Shown piece after piece: positions 32,508 through 43,369 of a stretch of DNA of 64,000 bases. The DNA lies in assembly GCF_020700235.1 (NCBI RefSeq), contig NZ_CP085301.1, forward strand, positions 248,001 to 312,000. Direction: 5' to 3'. Each line of letters opens with the position of its first letter. Within the stretch, counting starts at the first letter, position 1. Origin of the DNA: Haladaptatus pallidirubidus. Lineage in GTDB: Archaea > Halobacteriota > Halobacteria > Halobacteriales > Haladaptataceae. The position numbers and the translations under genes were made by a program. Under the pieces are notes generated by a model, which worked only from the letters and a program-made list of their open reading frames with translations, made no database searches and was not told the origin of the DNA.

Positions 32508-34493
32508 TCAGGCGAGCCACTCGTCCGGCTTCGTGTCGTAATCGACTTCCGTGGCGGTGATGTCTTCGACTTCGCTCCACGGAAGGTCGTGCATCTCGAA
32601 CTCCTCGCCGTCGTAGCGCAGGAGCTTTCCTTTCTCCTCCGGTTCCGGTTCGCGGTCACGTCGCCGGGCGATTTCGGCGTCCCGTTCGTCGATTTCCTTC
32701 ACGATAGTTTTCAGATTCACCGGACGACCCCACAGGTCGTATATTCGTTCCAAGGTTCGCGTCGCCTGCCCGATGTCGAGCATGACACCGTTGTAGTGGT
32801 GGCCTAGCAGCAGTTCGTTGCGGTTGTCGTAGTTGCCGTCGTACACCGCGATGGTCGGCTTACCGAAGTTGGTGAACTGGAGCATCAACTTCTTTTTCAC
32901 GTCCTCGTACTCGGAACTCGTCACGCGGTAGTCGCCGGTCGTCTGGCTGAATTCGTACGTGAAGTAGTTGTTGTCGGTGACGAACTCCTTCGTCAGGAAG
33001 CCATCGAGAAACGTTACGTCGTTGTGGCTGGACCGAACCTCGTACATCCGATCCCAGCCGACGGAGAAATCCACGTCCGCCATCGCTTCCGCGGCGCTCT
33101 CGTATCGCTCGTCGTCCAGCAAGTAGCGGGCGTACTGTTCCAAGGTCGGCTGTCCGATGGATTCCAGGAAGCCGCGGTTCTGGAGTTTGTTGAGCGAGAA
33201 ATGTCGCTCCGCGAGTCCCTCGTAGGAAAGCACTTTCCACGGATGGCGGTCAACGTCGATTTCGCCCGCTTTCGCCCTCTCCAACCCGTCCGAATCGATT
33301 TTTTCGGATGGAAGCGATTCGAGGTCGGAAAGCGTCTCCGAGTTCACCGCTTCGAGCGCCGGACGCGGTTCGAGCAGTTCGTTCACCTCGTCGAAGTCCA
33401 CGACCTCGTGGAAGTTTCGCCACGTGATGCCTTTCACGCGCAGGAGTTTTCGCACCACTTCCCGCCGATTTTCGGTGTTCTCGATGTACTCCCACAACTG
33501 CTTGCCGAGTTTGTACGGATTGAGTCCCGGCGACCCGAGGACGCGTGCTTGGTGGTCCGCGTACTCGATGAACTCGTCCGTCCCCGCGAAGGATTCTTCG
33601 CCCATCATCAGCGACTCCCAGTAGGCGGCCCAACCCTCATTCATCACCTTCGTCGTCTTCTGGGCGGCGAAGTAGTACGACTCGGTTCTGAGCATTTCGA
33701 GGACTTCCTTCTGCCAATCTTCCATCTCGACGGCTTTGCCCTCCTCTGGATCGTAGGCGCGTCCGTGGTCGCGGAAGAACGCGAGCAGGTCTTTTTCCGG
33801 TTCTTCGAGTTTCCCGGCCTGTTTCTCGCGCTGTGCTTCCAGCCATTCCTCGTCGAATACCTCCTCCCGAACTTCGTCGCTGAGGTTCATGTCCGCGAGT
33901 TGGTCTGAGATTTCGTCTGTTTCGGCGTTGTCTTCTTCTCGAACCCGGTGCTGGTTTTTGAACGCTTGGTGCTGGTCGATGTTGTCCTGTAGACAGAGCA
34001 CGTTGTCTATCCACTTTTCGACCGCCTCTCGGTCGATTTCCGGGTCGGCCATGATGGACCGAACGCGGCCGGCGTGACGTTCGAGAAGGGCTGCCGCGTC
34101 GAGTTCGTCGGCGAACATGCGATACCAGCGGTTGTTGGCGAAGAAATCCGAGTGGGCTTCGACGTGCGTGATGACCGCCTTCTGGTCGGCGAGGCTGTTC
34201 GACTCCTGCAAGAAGGCGTGTGCCGGGTCGTCGTTGATGACGATTTCGAACGCCTTGCCGCCCGCGTACTGGCCTTGCTTTTGCTGGCGGTCGTACTTCA
34301 TTCCCCATCGCCAGTGCGGGTATCGCTCCTGAAACCCGTCGTAGGCGATGAGTTCGTTCATCTCGTCGTAGTCGATTATCCAGTACTTGACGGGATAGGG
34401 GTCGAGACCGAGTTTCTTGGCGAGTTTTCGCGCTTCAACGACCGGTTCTTGTACTCGTTCCGCCTCGCGCTTGGTTTCGGTTCGTTCGTTCAT
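32508..34493 (-). CDS. SpoVR family protein
   Basis: 661 residues from the ATG at 34493. It carries the family blocks [46 protein letters not shown] and [10 protein letters not shown], and a distinct C-terminal part with an acidic end. SpoVR/YcgB proteins are linked to stress and sporulation-like responses and always travel with DUF444 and PrkA proteins. It is the last gene of the four-gene reverse-strand operon, overlapping the DUF444 gene (ATGA). Biochemical activity is not established in archaea. Confidence 0.92.
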   Translation of the reverse strand: MNERTETKREAERVQEPVVEARKLAKKLGLDPYPVKYWIIDYDEMNELIAYDGFQERYPHWRWGMKYDRQQKQGQYAGGKAFEIVINDDPAHAFLQESNSLADQKAVITHVEAHSDFFANNRWYRMFADELDAAALLERHAGRVRSIMADPEIDREAVEKWIDNVLCLQDNIDQHQAFKNQHRVREEDNAETDEISDQLADMNLSDEVREEVFDEEWLEAQREKQAGKLEEPEKDLLAFFRDHGRAYDPEEGKAVEMEDWQKEVLEMLRTESYYFAAQKTTKVMNEGWAAYWESLMMGEESFAGTDEFIEYADHQARVLGSPGLNPYKLGKQLWEYIENTENRREVVRKLLRVKGITWRNFHEVVDFDEVNELLEPRPALEAVNSETLSDLESLPSEKIDSDGLERAKAGEIDVDRHPWKVLSYEGLAERHFSLNKLQNRGFLESIGQPTLEQYARYLLDDERYESAAEAMADVDFSVGWDRMYEVRSSHNDVTFLDGFLTKEFVTDNNYFTYEFSQTTGDYRVTSSEYEDVKKKLMLQFTNFGKPTIAVYDGNYDNRNELLLGHHYNGVMLDIGQATRTLERIYDLWGRPVNLKTIVKEIDERDAEIARRRDREPEPEEKGKLLRYDGEEFEMHDLPWSEVEDITATEVDYDTKPDEWLA

Positions 34494-35797
34494 TCTGCCT
34501 CCGTGCTCAGAATTTCGTAAATCGCCTTCGTCACGTCCTCCGGGCCGTTGACGTAGCTGACCGCGACGTTGTCCGCCTCGGCGAAGTAGCGTTCTACCTC
34601 CTCCGCGTGGGTCGCGTTGATGGCCTTGCCTTCCGGTTGCGTTTCCACGTAGGCGTGGAGGTTCGCCGGAATCGTCTCCATCATCGGGACGACGTTCTCC
34701 TCGGTATCGTTTCGGCTGTTTTCGCTGTCGCCCGCCGCGAACACGTAGCGGTTCCAGTCCGCCCACGGAAACTCCTCTTCGAGAATCGCGGCGGCGAGTT
34801 CGTAGGCGGACGAGATTTTCGTTCCGCCGCCCGAGCGAATGCCGAAGAACTCGTTCCGTTCGACCCGCCACGCCTCCGCGTCGTGGGCGATGTAGACGAA
34901 CTCGGCGTTGTCGTACTTACCCGTGAGATACCAGTCGAGCGGCGTGAAGGTTCTCTCGACCAGCTCGCGCTTCTTCTCGCGCATCGACCCGGACACGTCG
35001 CGGATGTTGACGACGACGACGTTCTTTTCTCGCTCCTCGATGATTTCGGGGTAGCGGTAGCGTTCGTCCTCGCGCCGGAACGGAACGTGGCGGATGCCCT
35101 CCTCCCGAATCTTCTGGGCCGTACTCATCGGCGTCACCCGATCTTCCATCTCCTCGATGCTCTCCCACTTGGTTCGCTCGTCCACGGAGAGCGCGTCGTA
35201 GTTCTCTTCCACCCAGCGCTTCGATACGGTGAGGCTCTTTTCGCGCGCCCACCGGAACACCTCGTCCGGGCCCCAGCCCTCGACGCCCATCGCCTCGCGG
35301 ACGTAGTTCGGGTCGAAGTCCATCGCCAGCTTGCGCTTCAACCCCTCTTTGAACATACGCTCGAAGTCGAGCGTGCTGTCGGGACCGGTTTTGGTCACGT
35401 CGGTGAAATCACCCTCGGTTTCCTCGATAACCTCTTTTCCTTTCGGTTCGAGTTCGAGACCGAGTTCGTCGTCCAGCTCTTGGGCGAACTCCTCGGGGTC
35501 CATCTCGTAGTAGTCGTGGTCGCCCGATTCGTCGCCGGGGTCGCCCTCCTCGCCGTCGTCGCCGGGTTGTGGCTGTGGCTGGCCGACCGGGTCGCCCACG
35601 TCCGGGTCGCCCTGTCCGACGCCGCCTCTGTCCCGTTGGTCGTAGCGGAACTCCGGCAAATCGACGATTTTGATGGGAATATGAATCTCGTCGGGGAGAC
35701 TCTTCCCGAGGTCGCCGTACTGGATGAACTCCGCGAGGTCCTCTCTGCGCTCCTCGCCGACTTCACGGTACCGTTCGAGATCGTCTCTCAATCCCAT
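34490..35797 (-). CDS. YeaH/YhbH (DUF444) family protein with VWA domain
   Basis: 435 residues from the ATG at 35797. The N-terminal 55 residues read [20 protein letters not shown]; a low-complexity Gly/Asp/Pro linker (about 60-95) follows. The von Willebrand A domain has DVSGSM at 267-272 as its metal-ion-dependent adhesion site, with [13 protein letters not shown] and FAAGDSEN after it. DUF444 proteins are the partners of PrkA kinases and SpoVR proteins. The ATG is 10 bases inside the 3' end of the PrkA-2 gene, so translation is coupled. Confidence 0.93.
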   Translation of the reverse strand: MGLRDDLERYREVGEERREDLAEFIQYGDLGKSLPDEIHIPIKIVDLPEFRYDQRDRGGVGQGDPDVGDPVGQPQPQPGDDGEEGDPGDESGDHDYYEMDPEEFAQELDDELGLELEPKGKEVIEETEGDFTDVTKTGPDSTLDFERMFKEGLKRKLAMDFDPNYVREAMGVEGWGPDEVFRWAREKSLTVSKRWVEENYDALSVDERTKWESIEEMEDRVTPMSTAQKIREEGIRHVPFRREDERYRYPEIIEEREKNVVVVNIRDVSGSMREKKRELVERTFTPLDWYLTGKYDNAEFVYIAHDAEAWRVERNEFFGIRSGGGTKISSAYELAAAILEEEFPWADWNRYVFAAGDSENSRNDTEENVVPMMETIPANLHAYVETQPEGKAINATHAEEVERYFAEADNVAVSYVNGPEDVTKAIYEILSTEAE

Positions 35798-38073
35798 TTG
35801 TAGCTCACCTGGTTCATGACGTGTTGACTGGTCAGTTCCGCGGAGGCTGCAGAGTAGCCGAACAACTCCTGTAGGTTCCGTATCGTCTCCGCTTTTACTT
35901 CGGCCGTCTCGGTGTTCGTCGGCGGGTTCTCCCACTGGCTCGGGTTGAAGTCCTCGTACACCCGTCGCACGTCCTCCCAGTCGTTGCTCGCGAGTACCGT
36001 CTTGATTATCGGCACCTCCTTCGGGTCGATGTCGCTCACCTCGAACTCCTCGTTTCGGCTCTCCCACGCGTGGCGGTTCAGCGCGGTGATAACCTTGTTC
36101 CGGCGGAACTCGGCCACCGCGGGGCCGGGTTGGTGGTCGGCTTCGTAAGCGTCCGGCCCGAATCGACCGAGATGTTCCGTCTCGAACACCTTCATCTTGA
36201 GCGCGTCGGGTTCGATGCGCTCGCCGCGGTCGTTCTCGACCTCCTCGCCGGTCGCCCACGCGTAAACGTGTTCGATGTACTCGGCGACCGTCTCCTCGTC
36301 CACCCGGCGGTCGCGCATGATGGCGTCCAGCACGTCGCTCTCTTGTTGCTGGAAGATGTAGTTTTTCACCGGCACGAGTCGGTTCTCGTACTCGGTGCGC
36401 TCGGCCGTCGAGAACACGGGGGCGTCCCCGACTCCTTCAGCCATCGCGTTCAGGATGTCCCGCGGCATGATGACCTGTTCGACGGGGTAGTCGGGATGAT
36501 GGCGGTCGCGGACTTCGTTGAGCAGTCCGGCGATAACGTCCCGCGTGTAGGTGACCGGAATGCCGCCTGAGCCGTCCGCCGCGTCGTCGTCGAAGTCGAA
36601 GTCGTCCTTGTCGATTCGCTCGTCGCCGTCCAGCAGGTAGCCCCGGTCGAATAACACCGCTTTGTCCACGAGGTCGAGTCCGGCGGGAAGGTCGCTTCCA
36701 TCGAGGCGCGAAACCACGCTGTAGAGCGCGGCGGCTTCGATGGCGTGCGGCGAGATCTCCCGCTTTCCGACGTCATCGCCGTCACGAACGCGAACCGAAA
36801 TCGGTTCCCGAATCCACGCTTCGAGTTCGTCGTACACGTCGGCCTGCCACACCGGCGTCTCGTTCGTGAGTTCGCGTCGGATGAGTTCGGCTTCCAGACT
36901 GAGATTGGTCAGATAGCCGAACTCGCGCCGGTCGAGTCGGCGCTTCAGCGCGCGCAGGGGGTCGGCCCCGCCCGCGTCCGCGTGCTGATTCAACTGGGCT
37001 TCAAGGTCGGGATTCGAGATGATGACCAACTGCGTGTCGATGTCCATCTGAATTCCCTTGTCCAGTTTCACCGATTTTTCGTCCGGCACGTTGAGCAATT
37101 TCTGGAGCAAGTCCGCGTGCTGGGCCGCGTCCTCCACGATGGTCAACAGGCCGTTACCCTGCGAGAGGACGCCGTCGTAGCTGAACGCCTGCGGGTTCTT
37201 GCGCCCGCGGGAGTCCAGTTCCTGTAACATCCCTTGCATCCAACTGCCGACGAGTCGTTGTTTCGGCCTACCGCTATCCTCCGAGTGGAGGACGCCGATG
37301 CCGTCGCCAATATCCACGACGTAGTTTTTCACCCTGAGGTGCGCCGGGTCGGTGATTGCCGAAAACAGCTCTTCCTCGCCGTTGCGTCGGTACTGCTCCT
37401 CCAGATAGTTGTACGCCTCCCGACTGAACGGGTCGAGTTTCCCCTCGACGAGCACGTCGATGTGGTCGTCGAGATTACCGTTCAGTTGCGAGAGTAGTTC
37501 CTCGCGCACCGGCGGCGGGAAAACGAGCAGGGGGTGCGACTGAACGGGACTTGCGTACCAGTTCTCCTCGCTCGTCGCCGTCACGTCGTCGCCGTAGCTG
37601 AGTCCTGGCGATTCCGTCGCGGTGGCGATGTTCCATTCGATGGTGTAGCGCCGACCTTCGGGCGTTTTCGAGTACTCGCGCAGGCCGTTGACCAGACAGC
37701 GTTTGAGTTCGGATTTTCCGGTCGCCGTCGGCCCGGCGAACCAGATAATCTTTTCCTCTTTCCCGCGGCGGGCGGCAATCGAGCGCAGGTCGTCCACGAA
37801 GGCGTTCAACACCTCCGTGTTGCCGAGGATGGCGTGTTCGCCGTCGTTGTGCGGGTCGTCGAAAAACCGGTAGCGCTCCTTTTCGTCGCCCTCCTCGATG
37901 ACCGTCCGGGTTCCCATCGACTCAATGGCTTCCAGCAGATACTTGCTCGCGTGCGAGGCGGTCGTCGGGTTCTCGAACGCCGAATCCACGTACTCCGCGA
38001 GGCTCATCGGCTCCTCGTAGGTCTCCCGGAGTTCGTGGTCGGCATTCGCGATGTAGTCGCTTCCTTCGGACAC
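35788..38073 (-). CDS. PrkA-family AAA+ serine protein kinase, second copy
   Basis: 761 residues from the GTG at 38073, preceded by GGAGGAG. The P-loop GPTATGKS is at 114-121. [20 protein letters not shown] and [14 protein letters not shown] are the AAA+ Walker-B and sensor regions of PrkA. The C-terminal half, from about 520, is the kinase-like part. It is more divergent than the first copy: the N-terminus is longer and the P-loop differs (T-A-T-G in place of V-G-S-G). It is the second gene of the four-gene operon. In bacteria PrkA/YeaG acts with YeaH in nutrient-stress responses, and PrkA has also been described as a Lon-like AAA+ protease. Confidence 0.88.
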   Translation of the reverse strand: MSEGSDYIANADHELRETYEEPMSLAEYVDSAFENPTTASHASKYLLEAIESMGTRTVIEEGDEKERYRFFDDPHNDGEHAILGNTEVLNAFVDDLRSIAARRGKEEKIIWFAGPTATGKSELKRCLVNGLREYSKTPEGRRYTIEWNIATATESPGLSYGDDVTATSEENWYASPVQSHPLLVFPPPVREELLSQLNGNLDDHIDVLVEGKLDPFSREAYNYLEEQYRRNGEEELFSAITDPAHLRVKNYVVDIGDGIGVLHSEDSGRPKQRLVGSWMQGMLQELDSRGRKNPQAFSYDGVLSQGNGLLTIVEDAAQHADLLQKLLNVPDEKSVKLDKGIQMDIDTQLVIISNPDLEAQLNQHADAGGADPLRALKRRLDRREFGYLTNLSLEAELIRRELTNETPVWQADVYDELEAWIREPISVRVRDGDDVGKREISPHAIEAAALYSVVSRLDGSDLPAGLDLVDKAVLFDRGYLLDGDERIDKDDFDFDDDAADGSGGIPVTYTRDVIAGLLNEVRDRHHPDYPVEQVIMPRDILNAMAEGVGDAPVFSTAERTEYENRLVPVKNYIFQQQESDVLDAIMRDRRVDEETVAEYIEHVYAWATGEEVENDRGERIEPDALKMKVFETEHLGRFGPDAYEADHQPGPAVAEFRRNKVITALNRHAWESRNEEFEVSDIDPKEVPIIKTVLASNDWEDVRRVYEDFNPSQWENPPTNTETAEVKAETIRNLQELFGYSAASAELTSQHVMNQVSYKWD

Positions 38074-38077
38074 TGTG

Positions 38078-40162
38078 TTACTCCTCCATTTCCGCGCGGG
38101 CGACCTCCGCCCCGGCGAATTCGAGCACCTCCTTCGCGCCCTCGCGCGAGTAGCCCTGTTCAATCAGCGCGTCTACCCACGCGTTCTGTTCGTCGTTGTC
38201 CATTTCATTGGCCGACACCAACGCCGAGAAGTTGATGTTGTGTTTCTTGTCCTCCCAGAGTTTGCGCTCCAAGGCCCGGCGCAGGCGCTCGTTGTCCTGC
38301 GGGTTGAACGGCGACCCTTCGCGGGCGCGTCGCGAGACCCAGTTCGACACTTCCTGCCGGAAGTCGTCCTTCCGGTCGCGGGGGACTTCCAGTTTCTCCT
38401 CGACGGCGCGGAGGAAGCTCTCGTCCGGTTCCTGTTCGCGTCCAGTCAACTCGTCCTCGACGGTGGCGTTGTCGATGTAGGCCATGACGTGGTCCATGTA
38501 CTTCTCGCCCTGTCGCTGAATTTCGTCGATGTCGTAGGCGAGCGCGTGGCGCACGTCCTCGATGGCGCGTTCGCGGTATTCACCGCGAACCGATTCGAGG
38601 TAGCGGTAGTACGTTTCGAAGTTCTCCTCCGGAATCGAACCGTGATTCTCCAGGTTCTCCTCGAAGTGGTTGAACACCGACAGCGGACTAAGGAAGCCGC
38701 GGCTTCGGTGGGTGGAGTTCATGATTGCCTCGGCGATTTCGTCGCCAATGAACCGAGCTGAAACGCCTTCCATCCCCTCGCCGATGTCGGCCTTCTCCTC
38801 CGCCTCCTCGCGGAGTTTCTTCACGTCGATGTCGTCGCTGTCCTCGGTTTCGCCGTTGTAGGTTTTCGCCTTCTGAAGCAGGTCGACCATCTCCGTGTCG
38901 GGTTCCTCGATGCGCGTCAGCACGCCGAAGAGACCCGCCATTTCGAGGGTGTGCGGTTCGATGTGCACGTCCGGCACGTCCGCGTTTCGGAGCATCTTCC
39001 GGTAGATGTCGGCTTCCGACTCGTATTCGAGGACGTACGGGAAGTCGATGCGTTTCGTCCGGTCATTGAACGCCTCCATCTTCTCGTCGCCCTTTTTGTC
39101 CCGGTACTCGGGCATGTTCGTCCTCCCCACGATGACTTGGTCGATGTCGATACGCGGGTTGTTCTTCGGCTTAATCGTCTGTTCCTGCGTCGCGTGCAGG
39201 AAGTCGTAGAGGAACTCCCGCTGAAGTTTGAGCAGTTCCTCGCCGCTGAAGATGCCGCGATTCGCGTTACAGAACGCGCCGGAGTAGTCGAACGCCCGCG
39301 GGTCGCTCTCACCGTATATGGCGATTTTCGAGTAGTTGACGTCGCCCGTGAGTTCGGTCTCGTCCTGATTTTTCTTGTCCTTCGGCTCGAACGTTTCGAC
39401 AGCCTGTCGCTTGTTCTCGTCGGCGACGAGGCGGATGATTTCGACGTGGTTTTCGAGTACCTGCTTGATGTCGTCGTCGTAGTACGCGAGCAGTTCGTCC
39501 ATGTAGAACTCACTGGCCGGGTCTAGGGCCTGTTCGTTTTTGATGGTGTACGGCGCGTCCAACTCTTCGTTGATGTCGTCAATGACTGTCTGACGCTGTT
39601 CGTACGGAAGCAGGACGAGCGGGTCTTGGTTCATCGGGGAACGAACCACGTCGTCCGCCGGATCTTGGTCGACGATAACGTCGCAGAGGTTCGTCCACCG
39701 GAAGGTGTACAATCGCCCTTCGTCGCGGAGCGTGTAGTCCTCGAAATATTTGCGAACCTGGCGGTCGAAGTCGGATTTACCCGACCCGACCGGACCCAAC
39801 AGCAGTTTGATTCGTTTTTCCGGACCCAGTCCGCGGGCACCGCTTTTCACCTTGTTCACGAACTCGTGCATCGCGCGGTGAATCTCGCGTCCGTAGAACG
39901 TGTTCTCCCCGTCGTGGAGGGGGTCTTCGGACGCGAGTCGGTACTCGACGACGCCGGAGTCTTCGTCGTACTCCGTGCCGTAGTAATCGAACATATCGGC
40001 GACTCGCTGGTGGGCGTTTCGAGCGATTTTCGGATGCTCGTACACCTCTTTTAGGTACCAGTCGAACGATTTCGTTTCACGGAGGTCTTCCGGCATCGAT
40101 TCCTGGTAGCTTCGGCTGAGGTCGTCCAGCGTTTCCATGTCACCTTTCATTGTATCACGCAT
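38078..40162 (-). CDS. prkA: PrkA-family AAA+ serine protein kinase, first copy
   Basis: 694 residues from the ATG at 40162; ATGs at 40150 and 40138 are also possible starts. GPVGSGKS (123-130) is the P-loop; AFCNANRGIFSGEELLKLQ and IVGRTNMPEYRD match the family's Walker-B and sensor blocks; the end reads ALERKLWEDKKHNINFSALV. It is closer to bacterial PrkA/YeaG than the second copy. It is the first gene of the operon prkA1-prkA2-DUF444-spoVR. Its stop is four bases before the start of the next gene. Regulation is not clear from the 500-base upstream region. Confidence 0.92.
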   Translation of the reverse strand: MRDTMKGDMETLDDLSRSYQESMPEDLRETKSFDWYLKEVYEHPKIARNAHQRVADMFDYYGTEYDEDSGVVEYRLASEDPLHDGENTFYGREIHRAMHEFVNKVKSGARGLGPEKRIKLLLGPVGSGKSDFDRQVRKYFEDYTLRDEGRLYTFRWTNLCDVIVDQDPADDVVRSPMNQDPLVLLPYEQRQTVIDDINEELDAPYTIKNEQALDPASEFYMDELLAYYDDDIKQVLENHVEIIRLVADENKRQAVETFEPKDKKNQDETELTGDVNYSKIAIYGESDPRAFDYSGAFCNANRGIFSGEELLKLQREFLYDFLHATQEQTIKPKNNPRIDIDQVIVGRTNMPEYRDKKGDEKMEAFNDRTKRIDFPYVLEYESEADIYRKMLRNADVPDVHIEPHTLEMAGLFGVLTRIEEPDTEMVDLLQKAKTYNGETEDSDDIDVKKLREEAEEKADIGEGMEGVSARFIGDEIAEAIMNSTHRSRGFLSPLSVFNHFEENLENHGSIPEENFETYYRYLESVRGEYRERAIEDVRHALAYDIDEIQRQGEKYMDHVMAYIDNATVEDELTGREQEPDESFLRAVEEKLEVPRDRKDDFRQEVSNWVSRRAREGSPFNPQDNERLRRALERKLWEDKKHNINFSALVSANEMDNDEQNAWVDALIEQGYSREGAKEVLEFAGAEVARAEMEE

Positions 40163-40681
40163 TGTTTGGGGCTATGAGATGGACCGGGGAAGTGAGAGAA
40201 ACCGACCGGGCGGCCCGATACCGGCGGGAAATACGTAGTCGGCACACACTCACAAAGTAGTGTCGGTCGAAACACCCAGATGGCTCTCACATGGGGCGAA
40301 TCGGGCAACGACGAGCGCGCCCGGCGAGACTGCTGCCTCTGTCGGGTAATCATGTGCGTGCCATCCACCACCTCTATGAACCAGTCGGCGTCGCCATCTC
40401 ATCTCGTCGTGAGAGGTGTGTGATTTGAGACCGTGCATCGTGTGGGCAACTACCACCCGATACTGTTTAATAGATAGGACGAGGGAATATATAACTGTTG
40501 CCCATAGACAAGATTCTTTTGATTTGGATTAACGAATCTAAAGAACCAATTATGCACTCTACAGCCCCTACAAAGTCGAAATCGTCCGTTTCACAAATAT
40601 ATCATTTAATCTCCTTTTATATGTCCCGATATCTATCCTGGACTGAGAAGCCTTACGCTCGTCCGTCACCAACCACCCGAT
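40163..40681. other. Intergenic region between the prkA operon and the DUF5820 gene
   Basis: 519 bases. The left 300 bases are GC-rich and contain only short Arg/His-rich frames that do not look coded. From about 40465 the sequence is AT-rich (GTTTAATAG, GAATATATAACTG, TTTAATCTCCTTTTATATG). TTTATATG at 40616-40623 could be the TATA box of the DUF5820 gene. A promoter for prkA1 was not recognised with confidence. No non-coding RNA structure was identified. Confidence 0.5.
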
Positions 40682-41074
40682 ATGTCGCTCGAATCCCTTC
40701 CGGAGTCGTGGGTCGTCTGGAACGACGAACCCAACGGTCGGTGTATCCTCGCCTTTCGTCCGGACGTGTTCGACACGAAGCAGTTCCCGCCCGCGTGTCT
40801 TCCCACGATTTACGTCACGCAAGGAACGCCGAACCGTCCCGCACAGGAACGCCGCACGACCGATTCGTGGTACTTCGAATTTTATCTCGAACCGGACGTT
40901 TCGCTTCCGCGGACGCCGCGGTTTTCGACTCGGGAAGAAGCGCTCGAAGCCGCGGTCGAACTCGCCGGCGAGTTCGACCGCGGCGAAATAGCGTATCGGG
41001 ATGCCTATCAGATTCCCCGTGAGGAGTACCTCGACGAACTAGACGAGTTGACAGGACGAGGAGTGACAAACTGA
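40682..41074 (+). CDS. DUF5820 family protein
   Basis: 130 residues. The core WVVWNDEPNGRCILAFRPDVFDT followed by FPPACLPTIYVT matches a conserved haloarchaeal family I recall as DUF5820. The rest is acidic with YFEFYLEPDVSLPRTPRF and a helical end EEYLDELDEL. No signal peptide, membrane helix or metal motif is seen. It is probably a soluble cytoplasmic protein of unknown role and is 42 bases upstream of the UPF0179 gene on the same strand. Confidence 0.75.
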   Translation: MSLESLPESWVVWNDEPNGRCILAFRPDVFDTKQFPPACLPTIYVTQGTPNRPAQERRTTDSWYFEFYLEPDVSLPRTPRFSTREEALEAAVELAGEFDRGEIAYRDAYQIPREEYLDELDELTGRGVTN

Positions 41075-41116
41075 CGGGGCGAGGGGCTTAACCGATCCCC
41101 CTGCCTACGCTCACTC

Positions 41117-41566
41117 ATGTCCACCATTACTCTCATCGGAACCCGACTCGCCGAACCCGGACAGGAGTTCGTCTATCACGGCGAAGCGAGCGCCTGCGAA
41201 GGCTGTCCGTACAGAAACCAGTGTCTCAATCTCACGGAAGGCGTTAAATACGAGGTTACCGACGTCCGTACGGGCGCACAGACGCTCCCCTGCGGCGTCC
41301 ACGACGACGGTGTCACCGCGGTCGAAGTCGAACCCGCAACCACCCGGGCCAACGTCTCCGCGAGGAACGCTTACGCCGGAAGCAAGTCGAAACTCGAAGG
41401 GCCGTGTCCGCACGTCGAATGTCCGAGCCACGAGTTCTGCGAACCCGTCGGGGTCGAGTTCGACGAGGAGTACCAAATCGCTAAAATCGTCGGTGACCCG
41501 CCCCACGACTACTGCATGTTAGACCGCGACCTGACGCTAGTCGAGTTCGCAAACAAAAAGGAATAA
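41117..41566 (+). CDS. UPF0179 family protein
   Basis: 149 residues. The family is defined by paired cysteines: ACEGCPYRNQCLNL (about 29-42), LPCGVHDDG, and CPHVECPSHEFCEPVG (about 98-113), likely metal-binding, possibly iron-sulfur. The family is found throughout euryarchaea and has no known function. The order UPF0179 after a DUF5820 gene may be an operon. It is convergent with the M14 gene that follows, with no gap. Confidence 0.88.
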   Translation: MSTITLIGTRLAEPGQEFVYHGEASACEGCPYRNQCLNLTEGVKYEVTDVRTGAQTLPCGVHDDGVTAVEVEPATTRANVSARNAYAGSKSKLEGPCPHVECPSHEFCEPVGVEFDEEYQIAKIVGDPPHDYCMLDRDLTLVEFANKKE

Positions 41567-42373
41567 TCAGTTGCCGAGAACGCCGACTTGTTCCGCAGTG
41601 TATCCGAAAATGTCCTCGTAACCGTACGCCGACATCAACACCGGGATGAACGACTCCTCCGCGACCAACTGTTCCTCGCCCGTCGTGGCGAATCGTTCAC
41701 CTTCTTCGACCGGCGCGAAGTTATCGACCAGCACTTCGAACTCCGACCCGCCGTTTTTGAGCACCGGCTGGTCCATTCGGTACACCGTGACTTCGTCGCG
41801 TTCGCCCGCCTCGACCGGGTTTTTCCCCTCCGGCAAGGGAAGCGCGCCGGTTCCGGCGAGGAAACCGCGAATCAGGTCGTAGGCGTTTTCCGCGGCCTCA
41901 TCCGTACCCTGTAACCCGCATTCGACTTCGAGCGTGTGCGGGTGCGAGATGAGTTTCCCTTTCGTGAAGCGGTCGGTTTCGACCAACTCGGAGATGGAGA
42001 GATACAGACAGATGGATCGCGCGACGGCGTTCACCTTGTCCACGAGCGCGAACGGGCGCGCGTAGGACTGCGTGGAGTGCAACGAGAGAACGGTACAGTC
42101 GCGTAGTTCGCCCAGCAGTTCGTGGGCCAATCGTCGTTCGTAATTCTCCGCGTCCGGGTCACCCGGGAACACGCGGTTCATATCTTCGTTGATGTACCGA
42201 ACGCCGCGCTCCAGCGCGCGTTCGTTCACGATAACTAGCTTTACCGGTCGCTCCACGTCCGGATTTTCCGTCAACAATCGCTCGACAGCGCGCGGGCCGC
42301 ACGGTTCGTCGCCGTGGATTCCGGCGACGACAGCGACTTCCGGCGTTCCGTCACCTAACTGCTCGATTCGCAT
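41567..42373 (-). CDS. Succinylglutamate desuccinylase/aspartoacylase-family protein, second copy
   Basis: 268 residues, without the C-terminal lipoyl-like domain of the copy at 20177. H20 and E23 in AGIHGDEPCG are zinc ligands, NRVFPGDP gives the substrate-binding Arg, SLHSTQS supplies the third zinc histidine, and LEVECGLQG the catalytic Glu. It should hydrolyse an N-acyl amino acid. No ligase gene is adjacent, so its substrate differs from or is independent of the RimK-linked copy. It ends abutting the UPF0179 gene. Confidence 0.88.
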   Translation of the reverse strand: MRIEQLGDGTPEVAVVAGIHGDEPCGPRAVERLLTENPDVERPVKLVIVNERALERGVRYINEDMNRVFPGDPDAENYERRLAHELLGELRDCTVLSLHSTQSYARPFALVDKVNAVARSICLYLSISELVETDRFTKGKLISHPHTLEVECGLQGTDEAAENAYDLIRGFLAGTGALPLPEGKNPVEAGERDEVTVYRMDQPVLKNGGSEFEVLVDNFAPVEEGERFATTGEEQLVAEESFIPVLMSAYGYEDIFGYTAEQVGVLGN

Positions 42374-42562
42374 TTAACGGAGGCAGGTAGCGAAGCCTGA
42401 AAGCACTTTACACTCGCGCGCTCGGAAAAAAACGTGACACGATCGGCTGACCGATTCTGCCGAGCGGTTCACGGACGGCGCTTGTGCGCCGTCGATGTCT
42501 GCGTCGCCGTCGTTCCAGTTGCATTCCGACGTCGCTGTCGCCCACTTCCCTTTACAGTCGTC
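42374..42562. other. Intergenic region downstream of the small acidic gene
   Basis: 189 bases with no credible frame of its own; GGACGGCGCTTGTGCGCCGTC (about 42474-42494) is a strong hairpin with 8-9 base arms that may end transcription of the neighbouring small gene. Confidence 0.45.
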
Positions 42563-42664
42563 CTACTCGTCCGACTGGTCGGACTCGCCGCTGTCCCAGT
42601 TGTCGGACTCGTCATCCCCATCCGATTCGCTCCCGAGTAGATCAATTATGTGATATATCGGCAC
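42563..42664 (-). CDS. Small acidic protein of 33 residues, leaderless
   Basis: A GTG at 42664 opens a 33-codon frame ending at TAG 42563. The peptide starts MPIYHIIDLLG and is then a run of Asp, Glu and Ser with one Trp (net about -13), the composition expected of haloarchaeal proteins. ATTATAAAATA (reverse: TATTTTATAAT) is 20-30 bases upstream, the spacing of a haloarchaeal TATA box to a leaderless start. A hairpin follows. No family is recognised. Chance is possible for such a short frame, but promoter, composition and terminator agree. Confidence 0.5.
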   Translation of the reverse strand: MPIYHIIDLLGSESDGDDESDNWDSGESDQSDE

Positions 42665-42683
42665 GGGCCGTTGATTTCTGTGT

Positions 42684-42694
42684 ATTATAAAATA
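42684..42694 (-). promoter_or_regulatory. TATA box before the 33-residue acidic gene
   Basis: TATTTTATAAT on the reverse strand, centred about 25 bases before the GTG at 42664. Confidence 0.5.
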
Positions 42695-42752
42695 GTGGCC
42701 GAACTCCGGATTCTCCGAACCTACGACAGTATTTTGCCGCGCGTTGCGTGGT

Positions 42753-43241
42753 CTACTCTAGCGATTCCGCGTATCTAAAATCTTCTTCGCGCGCCGTCGG
42801 AAGTTTGCTATCGAGCGGAATGTTCCATCCGTGAAGCACCGTCGGATCGGACAGCGCGTTCGTCATCTTCATCCGAACGTCGGTCACGTTCACACCGTAG
42901 AAATCTCGCGGTACCCCGTGGAGGTACTGGAGCGCGGTTCGAAAGAGCGAACGCATTCCGTCGTCATCCTCGAAATCGAAGTGTTTGTACGCGCCCGCCG
43001 CAACCTGCACCATTCCGTGTAAGAACGCGCTCTCCGTGCTCCCGCTCCCGTAGTTGTACCACTCGTCCTCGAAGCAGTCGTGGCTCTCGTGGAACTCTCC
43101 GGAGTTGAACAGGCGAACGCCGTGAATCACCGCCTGACGGAGTGTGCCGTGTTCCCAGAGGTTCTTCTCGGGGAGCCACCCCGCCGGAGTCAGATGGGCT
43201 GGCGGCGGAGCGGCCGTCGGGTCACGCGTATGGTCGTCCAT
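42753..43241 (-). CDS. DUF309 family protein
   Basis: 162 residues. [20 protein letters not shown] near residue 45 is the DUF309 signature (LxNxGxFxExHExLExxW), with [15 protein letters not shown] after it. The family has a helical bundle with conserved His/Glu and no known function. The start ATG is preceded by GTATGATG-like sequence without clear ribosome-binding site. It stands alone on the reverse strand. Confidence 0.87.
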   Translation of the reverse strand: MDDHTRDPTAAPPPAHLTPAGWLPEKNLWEHGTLRQAVIHGVRLFNSGEFHESHDCFEDEWYNYGSGSTESAFLHGMVQVAAGAYKHFDFEDDDGMRSLFRTALQYLHGVPRDFYGVNVTDVRMKMTNALSDPTVLHGWNIPLDSKLPTAREEDFRYAESLE

Positions 43242-43369
43242 GGCATATATCGCGTTCGGAGCGGTGTAATTCCCTCGGTGCCGCGACTGTCCGAACCGCG
43301 CTCTCGTTCAGCGTTCGACTGTCGAGTAAAAATCGGAGAGACTCGTTACATCGCCCGCGCGAGCGACGG

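Noticed and set aside
40250..40456. 68-codon frame upstream of prkA1
   Set aside because: His/Arg-rich and not acidic, unlike haloarchaeal proteins; no promoter or homology signs.
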